Source of the DNA: Candidatus Syntrophopropionicum ammoniitolerans
Lineage (GTDB): Bacteria > Bacillota > Desulfotomaculia > Desulfotomaculales > Pelotomaculaceae
Reading direction: 5' to 3'
Length of the DNA stretch: 38,654 bases
Assembly: GCA_013201395.1 (NCBI GenBank)
Contig: JABMJD010000018.1
Coordinates: 1-38,654, forward strand
Below, piece after piece: positions 1-8,518 of the stretch. The translations under genes were made by a program, and so were the position numbers. The notes below the pieces were generated by a model, which did no database searches, was not told where the DNA came from, and saw only the letters and a program-made list of their open reading frames with translations. The stretch's first letter is position 1. Every line of letters starts with the position of its first letter.

Positions 1-1
1 A

Positions 2-145
2 ACAAGATTTTCAAATGTACCCGGCAGGCCTGTTCTAGGAGAAGGCTTCCATGTGGCCAAAATTTTTTTCTTCCATCTGGCCGATGATGATCTGAGCACC
101 TTTCTATGTTGTTACCGGGCTGTGAGGGGGGTTGATCGGTATTGA
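2..145 (+). CDS. possible 3' end of an upstream gene (partial)
   Basis: A frame on the plus strand is open from the left edge to a TGA at 143-145, giving about 47 codons with no start inside the window. The translation includes the stretch GEGFHVAKIFFFHLADDD and ends in GVDRY. I do not recognise a family. It could be the tail of a gene cut by the window edge or simply non-coding sequence; the frame is too short to tell. No terminator-like hairpin separates it from the methyltransferase that follows. Confidence 0.2.
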   Translation, partial: TRFSNVPGRPVLGEGFHVAKIFFFHLADDDLSTFLCCYRAVRGVDRY

Positions 146-208
146 GGGATCACTCGGCCCCCACACTGGACAATCAGACAGGACATTTCTATATGCCGGG
201 GGGGTTAA

Positions 209-844
209 ATGGCCAATAAAACAAGCTTTTATAAAAGAAAGAGCAAAATCTATTTTGATAAAAGAGCCGGGGATTTTTTTAATACCTGGGACGGAAGATT
301 TTGTCTTTTAATGTATGAAGAAGTGATGCAAAGAATCAAGGCCCAACCATTTAGATCGATATTGGACATTGGTTGCGGTACAGGTGCCGTGTTGACCCAG
401 GTGTTAAGTGAATGCACCGATATTCAGGCCTGTGGGGTGGATCTTTCCCATAAAATGATCGAAAAGGCGACCGAAATTTTAGGCCCTGGTGTGCAATTGG
501 TGGTTGGTGATGCTGACGATCTGCCCTGGAAGAATGGCTCCTTTGATCTAGTGGTATGCAATTCATCCTTTCATCATTTTCCTGAACCTACAAGGGTGCT
601 TAATGAGATTAACCGTGTTTTAAAACCGGGCGGTAGAGTTATCATTGCCGACCCCTGGTGGTCAAGGCCAAAAAGGTTCTTTATAAATTTGTTTTTAAAT
701 TCCCCTTTTAACTATCTAGGGGATGTGAGAATTTACTCGGAGGTAGAAACCCGTGAAATGCTGGATAGGTGCCACTTCTCCTCCATTAGCTGGGAACTGG
801 TTGATAAAAAATTTTTTATTGCTGTGGCCTCGGCGAAGGGCTAA
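209..844 (+). CDS. class I SAM-dependent methyltransferase (Methyltransf_11 type)
   Basis: Protein of 211 residues that should transfer a methyl group from S-adenosylmethionine to a small molecule or lipid; the substrate is not evident. The SAM-binding motif I ILDIGCGTG is at residues 51-59. An acidic loop (GDADDLPW) and the post-motif SFDLVVCNSSFHHF followed by RVLKPGGRVIIADP match the ubiquinone/menaquinone (UbiE-like) and Methyltransf_11 fold. The ATG at 209 follows a purine-rich GGGGGGG stretch. There is no signal peptide or membrane segment. It lies 83 bp upstream of a membrane methyltransferase and a GH3-type ligase on the same strand, so a shared modification pathway is possible (inference). 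Fold assignment is firm, function is not. Confidence 0.85.
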   Translation: MANKTSFYKRKSKIYFDKRAGDFFNTWDGRFCLLMYEEVMQRIKAQPFRSILDIGCGTGAVLTQVLSECTDIQACGVDLSHKMIEKATEILGPGVQLVVGDADDLPWKNGSFDLVVCNSSFHHFPEPTRVLNEINRVLKPGGRVIIADPWWSRPKRFFINLFLNSPFNYLGDVRIYSEVETREMLDRCHFSSISWELVDKKFFIAVASAKG

Positions 845-927
845 CCCGGCTGTGTTTGGGATCAGGTTAGTCTTACTCGTTTTTTAGATAGCGGGTTATT
901 TTTTTGTGCAGGGCAGGTGTATAAAGG

Positions 928-1503
928 ATGACATTTATTCTGATAGGTTGCCTGGCATTTGTGTTCTTTTGTGTTTTTGATTTAAATAAGGTTACATTTC
1001 GCCTCAAGGCTATTAACATTGGTTTTGCCATCGGTATAGTGTTAATAGCCTATTCAACAATAGGTATTTTACTGGGCGACTATGGGGGGAGTAATCTGGC
1101 AATACCATTGCGGGTTCTCTTTGGGTTGCTGTCAATAATATCACTTTCCCTGCTTCTGTATACCTTATTTGCTGCGCTCCCTTTTGATGCCACCTACGGT
1201 GGGGTAAGGTCAACAAACACTGTTGTTGACAGGGGGATGTATTCCCTATGTCGGCATCCGGGTGTGATCTGGTTTTTCTTTTTTTATTTTTTTCTCTGGC
1301 CGGCCAGTGGCAAAATGATGATCATGTGGGCGGGAATCATCTGGACAATCATGAATGTAATTTATGTCTATATTGAGGATCGCTGGTTTTTCCCCGCTGC
1401 CTTTAATGGATATGACATATACAAGACCAGGGTTCCTTTTCTTATTCCCAGACTAACCGGTATTAAAAAATGCGGCGAAATGAAGCAGGGGGACTGGCAA
1501 TGA
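928..1503 (+). CDS. membrane methyltransferase of the ICMT/phospholipid methyltransferase superfamily
   Basis: A 191-residue hydrophobic protein with about five membrane segments. The C-terminal half carries the superfamily signature: a GMYSLCRHPGVIWFF segment (the RHP that contacts SAM) and, about 50 residues later, an acidic-aromatic pair in IEDRWFFPAAF followed by YDIYKTRVPFLIP. This arrangement is typical of isoprenylcysteine carboxyl methyltransferase-like and PEMT-like bacterial enzymes that methylate membrane-associated substrates from the cytoplasmic face. The stop codon overlaps the preferred start of the next gene (ATGA at 1500-1503), so the two are probably translationally coupled. 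The substrate is unknown; a carboxylate or a lipid head group are both possible. Confidence 0.75.
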   Translation: MTFILIGCLAFVFFCVFDLNKVTFRLKAINIGFAIGIVLIAYSTIGILLGDYGGSNLAIPLRVLFGLLSIISLSLLLYTLFAALPFDATYGGVRSTNTVVDRGMYSLCRHPGVIWFFFFYFFLWPASGKMMIMWAGIIWTIMNVIYVYIEDRWFFPAAFNGYDIYKTRVPFLIPRLTGIKKCGEMKQGDWQ

Positions 1504-3098
1504 TACTGGAACAAAAGCTGCGTAAAAAACAATATGATCAGATTTGGCGCCAGTACTGCGGTTTTTTGGACATCTCGTTAACCGAATTCATGGAAATTCA
1601 AAACAGGCTCATGCTGGAACAGCTGGAGTTATATGCCGACTGTGAATTGGGCAGGCGCATTTTAAAGGAGAAAAGGCCGGCCAGTGTGAGCGAGTATAGA
1701 AGGTTGGTCTCCCTTACCAGCTATGAAGACTATGCTGATATCTTACTTTCCAGGGTAGACTCTGCCCTGCCGGCAAAGCCTGTGCTGTGGATTGAAACTA
1801 CCTGGGAAGGAGGCAAAAAACCGATAAAGGTAGCGCCATATACCGAGAGCATGCTCAAAAGCCACAAGACCAACACTATCGCCTGCCTGATCCTGGCTAC
1901 CAGCAATAAAAAGGGCCATTTCACCTTAAGGGGAGGAGAAAATTTTCTCTATGGTATGGCCCAGTTGCCCTATCTCACCGGCCTGGTACCCCACCTGATT
2001 TCCAGTGAGTTGGGGGTAAATTTTATGCCGCCAACTAAAGAAGCAGCGGCGATGAGGTTTTCCCAAAGAAACAAGGTTGGTTTCAAGATGGGCCTGGAAA
2101 AAGGGGTGGATCTTTTTTTTGGCATGAGCAGCGTGGTGGCCAAAATCAGTGATATTTTTACATTGGGCGGCCAATCCGGTGATAAACTGAGTATTCTCAA
2201 GGTTACTCCTAAAATGGGTTACCGTTTGGTTAAAGCCTGGCTGAATAGCAAACAGGGTAAGTCGCCGATTATGCCCCGGGATATCTGGACTCTCAAGGGG
2301 CTGATTTGCGCGGGTACGGACACAGCAAGCCTGCGCAAGAGGATCGAACACTACTGGGGGATTAGACCTTTGGAGATATTCGGCGGCACGGAGCCTACCT
2401 GTATTGCCACGGAAACATGGAGCAAGGACGGTATGGTTTTCTTCCCCGATGTTTGTTTTTATGAGTTTATTCCCCGGTCGGAACTGGAAAAAAACATTGA
2501 TGACCCATCATATGTGCCCAATACATACCTTATGGATGAACTGGTGGCGGGAAACGAATACGAGTTGGTTATTTCAAGCTTTAAAGGGGGCGCCTTTGCC
2601 CGCTATAGAATGGGTGATATTTTTCGCTGTCTGTGCCTGAAAAAGGAAGAAGAAGGCGTGAATCTACCCTACTTCACCTATGTAGATCGCCACCCCGATG
2701 TGATAGATTTGGCCGGCTTTACCCGCATTACGGAAGGTACCATCAACAATGCCTTAGAACTGTCCAAGCTGGACATAGCCGATTGGTTTGCAGCCAAGGA
2801 ATTTGATGAACATAACAGGGCTTTTTTGCATTTGTATGTTGAGGTGGGTTTTAGCGGGGTGCAAAGCGCTATGACCAAAGAAATTATCAGGGAGCACCTG
2901 TCCATATATCTTCGCTACGTGGACACTGACTATAATGATTTAAAATATTTGTTGGGGACCGACCCGCTGGTAATATCCATCATTCCCGCCGGTACAATTA
3001 GGCATTTTTCAGATAAATCCGGCCGGGGCCTACGGAAAATGAACCCGCCTCATTTTGATGTTATAGAGCTATTGAAGATCGCCCGCGGGGAAAAGTGA
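1500..3098 (+). CDS. GH3-family acyl-adenylate-forming enzyme
   Basis: Protein of 532 residues of the GH3 (auxin-responsive promoter) family. Members adenylate a carboxylic acid and, in plants, conjugate it to an amino acid; bacterial roles are poorly defined. Visible family features are the N-terminal SVSEYRRLVSLTSYEDYADIL segment, the adenylate-binding FGGTEP motif, and a YRMGDIFRC motif equivalent to the YRxGD motif of adenylating enzymes. An in-frame ATG at 1470 would add ten residues, but the ATG at 1500 has GGGG eight bases upstream and forms an ATGA overlap with the previous stop, so I use 1500. Coupling to two methyltransferases suggests that an acid is activated and a carboxylate or lipid is methylated in one pathway (inference). 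Confidence 0.8.
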   Translation: MILEQKLRKKQYDQIWRQYCGFLDISLTEFMEIQNRLMLEQLELYADCELGRRILKEKRPASVSEYRRLVSLTSYEDYADILLSRVDSALPAKPVLWIETTWEGGKKPIKVAPYTESMLKSHKTNTIACLILATSNKKGHFTLRGGENFLYGMAQLPYLTGLVPHLISSELGVNFMPPTKEAAAMRFSQRNKVGFKMGLEKGVDLFFGMSSVVAKISDIFTLGGQSGDKLSILKVTPKMGYRLVKAWLNSKQGKSPIMPRDIWTLKGLICAGTDTASLRKRIEHYWGIRPLEIFGGTEPTCIATETWSKDGMVFFPDVCFYEFIPRSELEKNIDDPSYVPNTYLMDELVAGNEYELVISSFKGGAFARYRMGDIFRCLCLKKEEEGVNLPYFTYVDRHPDVIDLAGFTRITEGTINNALELSKLDIADWFAAKEFDEHNRAFLHLYVEVGFSGVQSAMTKEIIREHLSIYLRYVDTDYNDLKYLLGTDPLVISIIPAGTIRHFSDKSGRGLRKMNPPHFDVIELLKIARGEK

Positions 3099-3111
3099 AA
3101 GGTGGGTTTTG

Positions 3112-5667
3112 ATGCCTTTTTTAGAAATATTTTTCTGGGCTGTGCCCATAATATCGTTAACCAGCTACTGTATATTGATGTTGTTTCTTTCTCTTTCTAA
3201 AAAGGACAGGTTCATCCGTTTGTTCATGCTGGTTTTGGCGGCACTAATCATCTGGACTGCCTCTTCATTATTTATGGCCCTGCAGCTCTATCCCGGGGTG
3301 TTATTTTGGGATCGGGTGATGGTAATGGGGATGACTGCTGTTCCCTTTCTGCTGTTTTATTTCATTTCTGTATTTACCAATTCCCTCCGCCCCCTGGAGA
3401 TAATTTTCTGGGGTGCCCTTACGGCTGTAGCGATGATTTCCAACCTGCTTGGTCATGTGGTAGTAGATGCCAGTGTGGTAACCGCAACCATGGTCTATTA
3501 TGGCAAACTGTACACCTCGCCCGAATATTACTACGTGCTGGGCAAAGCGGCCATACCCATGTACATATTTACCGCCATCATCATTTTTTCCATGATTATT
3601 AAAGCCCGCAATAACGTGCGCGCGGGTAAAATAACCTACGGACGGGTCGGTCCCATTGTAGTCGGCATATCTATTTTATTTATCGGGGTGTTTTTAAATC
3701 TATTTCCTGCTTTGGGCCGGTACCCGGTAGATATACTGGCCTGCTTTATTAACGCTGTTCTAATTATGTACGCGATTTATAAACACCGGATGCTGGAGCT
3801 GCGTTTAATGGTGACAAAAGGCATCGTTTATTCAGTGTTTGCCGTGCTGCTTACAAGTGTATATATTTACACAGTATTTTCATTGGAGAAAGGAATCGGC
3901 AGTGCCTACCAAAATATCACACCATATTTTATTACCCTTTCTGCTTTGCTGGTTGCTATTGTGTTCCAGCCGTTATACCGGTTTACAACCAAACTGGTTG
4001 ATAAAATGTTTTACAAGGCTGAATATTCCAGAAGGCAGGCACTGAAAAATTTTAGCGTCAGCATATCCAATAAGCTGGATCTGCATGATATGGCTGCGGA
4101 GTTGATCGAGGCAGTGCAGTTGGCCATTTGTGCCAAAGAAATCCTTTTGTTATTGAAGCACGAGGAAAAAGAACATTATTATGTATTTGCTACCTCTTCT
4201 AAAATATTTAGACCTGATATTATTATTAAATTTGACAACCCAGTCGTCAGGTGGTTTATCAGCAACAATGTCAGCCTTACCAGGGAGGAGCTTTATTACC
4301 ACACCTCTTTAAAGTCCATGTGGGACAAAGAGAGGAAGGTTATCGCTGATCTGGGGATTGAAGTGATCACACCGATAAAAAGCGGAGATGATTTAATCGG
4401 TGTACTAATGCTGACAAGAAAGAAAAACAGTACTGCATACACTCTGGATGATCTGGATTTGCTCACCTATCTGGGCGCTTCCAGCGCTATCGTTTTTGAA
4501 AATGCCAGACTATTTAGCCGTGCTCAGTCTGATGCGCTCATAGATAGTCTAACCAGGCTGTATAACCACCGGTATTTCCACCTGGCCCTCCAGGGACAGG
4601 TAAAAAAGGTTGCGGGGGCGGAACTGTCCTTACTGCTTTTCGATTTGGATTTATTTAAGCTTTATAATGACCTTTATGGTCATTGGGAAGGTGATAAGGC
4701 ATTGGAGAAGGTGGCTGCAATCATGAAGAGGGCTGCCGGGCAAAAGGGTGTTGCCTGCCGTTATGGCGGTGAAGAATTTGCCATTATACTGCCCTACTTT
4801 GATGCCAAAAAGGCTTTTGATCTGGCTGAAAAAATCCGACTGGAAATAGAGGGGGCATTTTTAAACACGGCAGACGTGACCCAGCGTTTTTTAACGGCCA
4901 GCGCCGGGGTTTGCACCTATCCCCATGCTGCTGCCGATGGGGAGGAATTGTTGAAACGGGCTGATTTAGCCTTATATACAGCCAAAAACAAGGGAAAGAA
5001 TCAGACGGTAGTATATACCCCCCATTTTGATTCCTCACCCGGTGACATAAACGGCAGCTTGTCGGCGGGATCAGCCAATACGGCCACAATATATGCGCTG
5101 ACAGCAGCTATTGATGCCAAAGACCATTATACCTTCGGGCATTCCCAGCGGGTTGCCGAATATGCCACTGTCCTGGCGGGCGCAATGGGGTTGGACAAGC
5201 CCCATCTGGAGATCATCAAGGAGGCTGCCTTGCTGCATGATGTAGGCAAAATCGGCATACCGGAAAAAATTTTGACGAAGGAAGGCAGGCTTACAGATGA
5301 AGAATATGAAATGGTAAAAAAACATGTAGAGATGTCCATTACCATTATTAAGCATCTGCCTGCTATGAACCATGTGATACCTGCTGTGATTGGGCACCAT
5401 GAACGGTGGGACGGTAAGGGCTATCCAAGGGGACTGCGGGGTGAAAATATTCCTTTGCCGGCCCGGTGCCTGGCGGTGGCAGATGCCTTTGATGCTATGA
5501 CTTCAGACCGTCCTTACAGAGCCGGCTTGAGTGTTGACATCGCTCTCAAGGAAATTGAAAAAAATATGGGAACACAATTTGATCCCTCCGTGGCTGGTTT
5601 ATTCATTAAATTGGTTCAGGAAGGCGCGATTAGTGTGGACAAACATAGGAAGATGAAAAACGCCTGA
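3112..5667 (+). CDS. membrane sensor with GAF, GGDEF and HD-GYP domains (c-di-GMP turnover)
   Basis: Protein of about 851 residues. Roughly residues 1-290 hold eight or nine membrane segments resembling the N-terminal sensor of 7TM-type histidine kinases. A GAF-like region follows at about 310-475, then a GGDEF domain with intact GGEEF at about 552-556 in the context CRYGGEEFAIILP, then an HD-GYP domain with HDVGKIG at about 709 and HHERWDGKGYP at about 762. The protein could therefore both make and hydrolyse cyclic di-GMP. A TTG at 3109 precedes the ATG at 3112; AGGTGG six bases upstream favours 3112. It starts 13 bp after the GH3 gene and ends before a strong terminator, so it is probably the last cistron of that operon. 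The signal sensed is unknown. Confidence 0.9.
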   Translation: MPFLEIFFWAVPIISLTSYCILMLFLSLSKKDRFIRLFMLVLAALIIWTASSLFMALQLYPGVLFWDRVMVMGMTAVPFLLFYFISVFTNSLRPLEIIFWGALTAVAMISNLLGHVVVDASVVTATMVYYGKLYTSPEYYYVLGKAAIPMYIFTAIIIFSMIIKARNNVRAGKITYGRVGPIVVGISILFIGVFLNLFPALGRYPVDILACFINAVLIMYAIYKHRMLELRLMVTKGIVYSVFAVLLTSVYIYTVFSLEKGIGSAYQNITPYFITLSALLVAIVFQPLYRFTTKLVDKMFYKAEYSRRQALKNFSVSISNKLDLHDMAAELIEAVQLAICAKEILLLLKHEEKEHYYVFATSSKIFRPDIIIKFDNPVVRWFISNNVSLTREELYYHTSLKSMWDKERKVIADLGIEVITPIKSGDDLIGVLMLTRKKNSTAYTLDDLDLLTYLGASSAIVFENARLFSRAQSDALIDSLTRLYNHRYFHLALQGQVKKVAGAELSLLLFDLDLFKLYNDLYGHWEGDKALEKVAAIMKRAAGQKGVACRYGGEEFAIILPYFDAKKAFDLAEKIRLEIEGAFLNTADVTQRFLTASAGVCTYPHAAADGEELLKRADLALYTAKNKGKNQTVVYTPHFDSSPGDINGSLSAGSANTATIYALTAAIDAKDHYTFGHSQRVAEYATVLAGAMGLDKPHLEIIKEAALLHDVGKIGIPEKILTKEGRLTDEEYEMVKKHVEMSITIIKHLPAMNHVIPAVIGHHERWDGKGYPRGLRGENIPLPARCLAVADAFDAMTSDRPYRAGLSVDIALKEIEKNMGTQFDPSVAGLFIKLVQEGAISVDKHRKMKNA

Positions 5668-5709
5668 TTGGTATCCACAAGGAAAGGTGTCCCAGGCAGA
5701 GATGCTGGG

Positions 5710-5752
5710 AATAGGGAGGATGACTGGAAACAGTCATCCTCCCTATTATTTT
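5710..5752 (+). terminator. rho-independent terminator after the GGDEF/HD-GYP gene
   Basis: A perfect 17-bp inverted repeat (5710-5726 with 5731-5747) encloses a GAAA tetraloop of the stable GNRA type and is followed by a short T-rich tail (ATTTT). It begins 43 bp after the stop codon and closes the left-hand gene group. Confidence 0.85.
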
Positions 5753-6108
5753 GCCGCCATGATTTATCATGCCGGATAATCAAGTGATTATTAAAACATA
5801 AATATGTTTCATTAATGGAGCTATCTAAAACAACTATTTCATTTTATATGTATACAGTTGTTAAAATTAGAGCAGAGATGCGCAACCCAACATAAACCGC
5901 AGCATTGTTTCAGGCCGGCATGTATTAACAATTATAAACACATGTGTGGGCAAAAAATCAAGCGGTTTGATAAAACCAGGTTGTTTATAGTTTGCTCTTT
6001 TTAATAATAGACAGGCAAGGGAGTGAGGCTATAGAGCAAAATGCCGGGAGGATGCTACAAATGAATATTATATATTAAAAAGCCAGTTTATAAAGAGGAG
6101 TGATATCG
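5753..6108. other. gene-free upstream region of the UbiD operon
   Basis: About 355 AT-rich bases without a convincing gene. It contains an inverted repeat AACAACT (5829-5835) and AGTTGTT (5856-5862), and a second dyad CATGT/ACATG around 5921-5945. Either could bind a regulator such as the LysR protein encoded downstream. A TTGATA at 5967-5972 has no well-spaced -10 partner. I could not define a promoter with confidence. Confidence 0.5.
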
Positions 6109-7539
6109 GTGGAAGAAAGTGGTCTTCGCGGATTTCTGAAAAAATTGGAAAAGGCGGGGCAGTTGGTTCGTTATACTGATGAGGTAATGCCGGAACCGGA
6201 TATCCGGCTTATTGGGCGGGCAGCTGTGGATATCGCAGCAGGAAACACAGGGCCTGCCGTGCTGTTGGATAATATCAAAGGGTACAAAGGCAAGCAACTG
6301 GCATTGAACGTTTCCGGTACCTGGGCCAATAATGCCGTGATGCTGGGAATGGACAAAGATACCCCGCTCAAGGATCAATTCTTCGAATTTGCCCGGCGTT
6401 GGGCCGGCGGCAGTGACGGCGAGCTTAAATGGGTTAAAAATCCCCCTTGCCAGGAAGTAAAAATCACCAAGGACATCAACCTATATGAGCTTTTGCCCCT
6501 ATTTAGGGTTAACAAATATGATGCTGGTTTTTACTTTTCTAAACCGGCAGTAATCACCAGGGATCCCGAAGAACCTGGTAGTGTAGACAAACAAAACGTG
6601 GGTCTATATCGTATCCAGGTGCAGGGCCCCGATACACTGGGCATTCAGGTCCTACCGTTTCATGATGGCGGTATCCACCTGCGCAAGGCGGAAGAAATGG
6701 GTGTGGCGCTCCCCGTCGTCATATGCCTGGGGGTACACCCGGTAGTCAGCTTGATGGCCAGTGCACCACTACAATATGACAAGTCAGAATATAAATACGC
6801 AGCCGCCTTTATGGAAACCCCTATGAACGTGGCTAAGGCACTCACAGCCGATTTGGATATACCAGCTGATGCGGAAGTGGTACTGGAAGGCGAATTTGTT
6901 CCCAGAGAACGTTTTGTTGAAGGACCATTCGGTGAATTCCCGGGTAGCTACTCCGGCTCTCGGCGCCAGTTCCGAATTAAAATAAACACTGTTACCACAC
7001 GGAAAAACCCAATTTTTGAAAACCTCTATGTGGGCCGCCCGTGGACAGAGCATGATACCTTAATTGGGCTGAACACCAGTGCTACACTTTATTTCCAACT
7101 GCGGGAAACCATGCCTGAAGTAAAAGCGGTTAATGCTATTTACCAGCATGGATTAACAATCATCGTTGCCACCGACAACCGCTTTGGCTGCTATGCCAAG
7201 ACGGTGGCTATGCGCCTGGCATCGACCCCACACGGCACCAGCTATGCCAAAAACATTATTCTGGTAGACGGAGACGTGGACCCCTTCAACCTGGTGCAGG
7301 TAATGTGGGCGATATCTACCCGGGTACGACCACAGAAAGACGTTATTGTCATTCCCAACACACCGGGGATGCCCCTGGATCCATGCTCAGAACCTCCGGG
7401 TGTGGGTGCCAAAATGATTATTGATGCGACCACTCCAGCTCCTCCCGAGGTATCGAGGGAAGTGCGGATGGTAGAGAACCTGCCGGATGCAGAACCATAT
7501 CAAAAGATATTGATGGACTTACAAAAGGCTGCCAGATAA
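6109..7539 (+). CDS. ubiD: UbiD-family prenylated-FMN decarboxylase (hydroxyarylate decarboxylase, subunit C type)
   Basis: Protein of 476 residues in the UbiD family, which catalyses reversible decarboxylation of aromatic or unsaturated acids with prenylated FMN. The paired glutamates of the active site are visible in EGPFGEFPG (E271 and E276), matching the E-x4-E spacing of Fdc1/UbiD enzymes. A GTG at 6100 would overlap the Shine-Dalgarno AGAGGAG (6094-6100), so the GTG at 6109, eight bases after it, is preferred. Subunit D and UbiX genes follow, the same set as bsdBCD/vdcBCD, so a non-oxidative hydroxybenzoate, vanillate or related decarboxylase is most likely; phenylphosphate carboxylase is the main alternative. 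The actual substrate and physiological direction cannot be read from the sequence. Confidence 0.92.
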   Translation: MEESGLRGFLKKLEKAGQLVRYTDEVMPEPDIRLIGRAAVDIAAGNTGPAVLLDNIKGYKGKQLALNVSGTWANNAVMLGMDKDTPLKDQFFEFARRWAGGSDGELKWVKNPPCQEVKITKDINLYELLPLFRVNKYDAGFYFSKPAVITRDPEEPGSVDKQNVGLYRIQVQGPDTLGIQVLPFHDGGIHLRKAEEMGVALPVVICLGVHPVVSLMASAPLQYDKSEYKYAAAFMETPMNVAKALTADLDIPADAEVVLEGEFVPRERFVEGPFGEFPGSYSGSRRQFRIKINTVTTRKNPIFENLYVGRPWTEHDTLIGLNTSATLYFQLRETMPEVKAVNAIYQHGLTIIVATDNRFGCYAKTVAMRLASTPHGTSYAKNIILVDGDVDPFNLVQVMWAISTRVRPQKDVIVIPNTPGMPLDPCSEPPGVGAKMIIDATTPAPPEVSREVRMVENLPDAEPYQKILMDLQKAAR

Positions 7540-7560
7540 ACACGAAAGGAGATTTTCACA

Positions 7561-7788
7561 ATGAAATGTGTCCGCTGTTTAACAGATAACGCTTCCAAGG
7601 TAGCTGAAGCGCCGGATGGAAGCAAGGCGTGGGAGGTTTATGTCTGCAGCCGGTGTAACTTCGTATGGCGTTCGACTGAGGAACCGGAGGTAATTGATCC
7701 GGAAAAAAGAGATCCCTGGTTCCAACTGGCTGATGTGGATGTAGATGATATCCTGGTTTTTTCACCGGTCCCTCCTCTCAGGAAATAA
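7561..7788 (+). CDS. bsdD: non-oxidative hydroxyarylic acid decarboxylase subunit D
   Basis: A 75-residue protein with two CxxC pairs (CVRC at residues 3-6 and CSRC near residue 30) spaced like a small zinc ribbon, followed by NFVWRSTEEPE and a conserved acidic tail. Size, cysteine pattern and the W-x-V-Y-x-C-x-x-C and WRSTE segments match the YclD/VdcD/BsdD subunit, which accompanies UbiD-type hydroxyarylate decarboxylases. AGGAG lies a good distance upstream of the ATG. It starts 21 bp after ubiD. Its presence is the strongest argument that the operon encodes a hydroxyarylate decarboxylase and not ubiquinone biosynthesis. Confidence 0.85.
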   Translation: MKCVRCLTDNASKVAEAPDGSKAWEVYVCSRCNFVWRSTEEPEVIDPEKRDPWFQLADVDVDDILVFSPVPPLRK

Positions 7789-7814
7789 GTGGGGGATATG
7801 CAGCAGTTTTGCTG

Positions 7815-7888
7815 GCAATGGCTTCAGGCTAGGGCTTGAACGCCCGTTCGTGGTGGGGGTTTATCTATCCCCACCTGGGGGCCATTGC
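7815..7888 (+). other. potential branched RNA structure between subunit D and UbiX
   Basis: In the 131-bp gap an outer stem pairs GCAATGGC (7815-7822) perfectly with GCCATTGC (7881-7888) and can be extended by three pairs including two G-U. Inside it are a hairpin GGGC/GCCC (7832-7845) and a hairpin GGTGGGG/CCCCACC (7852-7858 with 7869-7875). This would form a three-way junction in the mRNA. No T-run follows, so it is not a normal terminator. It may be a processing or stability element, or an unrecognised regulatory RNA. Confidence 0.45.
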
Positions 7889-7919
7889 GCGAGAAAATAA
7901 TTAGGCTAGGAGTAATAAA

Positions 7920-8474
7920 ATGGAGATTGTTGTGGGCATTACGGGTGCAACAGGATCAGTTTATGCAGTCAGATTATTGGAAGCTTTAAAGGAAAAGGGT
8001 GTTTATACCCACCTGATTATGAGCCACTGGGCCAAGGAAAACACTGTTGTAGAAGCCAAATATTCTTTAGACTACCTGGAAGGTTTGGCGGCAGAAGTGC
8101 ATGACAATAAAAACCTGGGGGCCAGGACGTCAAGCGGATCCTATGTTACAGACGGCATGGTGGTGGTTCCCTGTAGCATGAAAACCTTGAGTTCGATTGC
8201 TAACGGTTATTGCGAAAATCTCATTTCCCGGTCTGCAGATGTCACCATCAAAGAAGGAAGGAAACTGGTAATCTGTCCCAGGGAAACACCCTTAAGCCCA
8301 ATCCACCTAAGAAACATGCTATGTCTGGCCGAAGCAGGGGTCAAAATTGTACCCCCAATGCCGGCCTTCTATAACAATCCATCTAGTATAGATGATATTG
8401 TCAATCATCATGTGATGAAACTGTTGGATCAATTCGGTATTAATAATGCAAACGGCAAAAGGTGGGACGGATGA
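7920..8474 (+). CDS. ubiX: UbiX-type flavin prenyltransferase
   Basis: Protein of 184 residues that makes prenylated FMN from FMN and dimethylallyl (pyro)phosphate, the cofactor needed by the UbiD protein encoded upstream. The N-terminal GITGATGSVYAVRLLEAL is the flavin-binding motif. VVVPCSMKTLSSIANGYCENLISR and the ETPLSPIHLRNM segment are characteristic of the family and line the flavin and prenyl phosphate sites. TAGGAG lies upstream of the ATG. Gene order here is C-D-B, differing from the B-C-D order of Bacillus bsd. It ends 44 bp before the convergent LysR gene. Confidence 0.93.
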   Translation: MEIVVGITGATGSVYAVRLLEALKEKGVYTHLIMSHWAKENTVVEAKYSLDYLEGLAAEVHDNKNLGARTSSGSYVTDGMVVVPCSMKTLSSIANGYCENLISRSADVTIKEGRKLVICPRETPLSPIHLRNMLCLAEAGVKIVPPMPAFYNNPSSIDDIVNHHVMKLLDQFGINNANGKRWDG

Positions 8475-8518
8475 TTTGTAACTGCACAGCACAGATACCA
8501 GAGGTGTTTGGACCCTGG

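Noticed and set aside
1926-2351. A 141-codon minus-strand frame inside the GH3 gene
   Set aside because: No ribosome binding site or family similarity, and the plus-strand GH3 reading is strongly supported by motifs.
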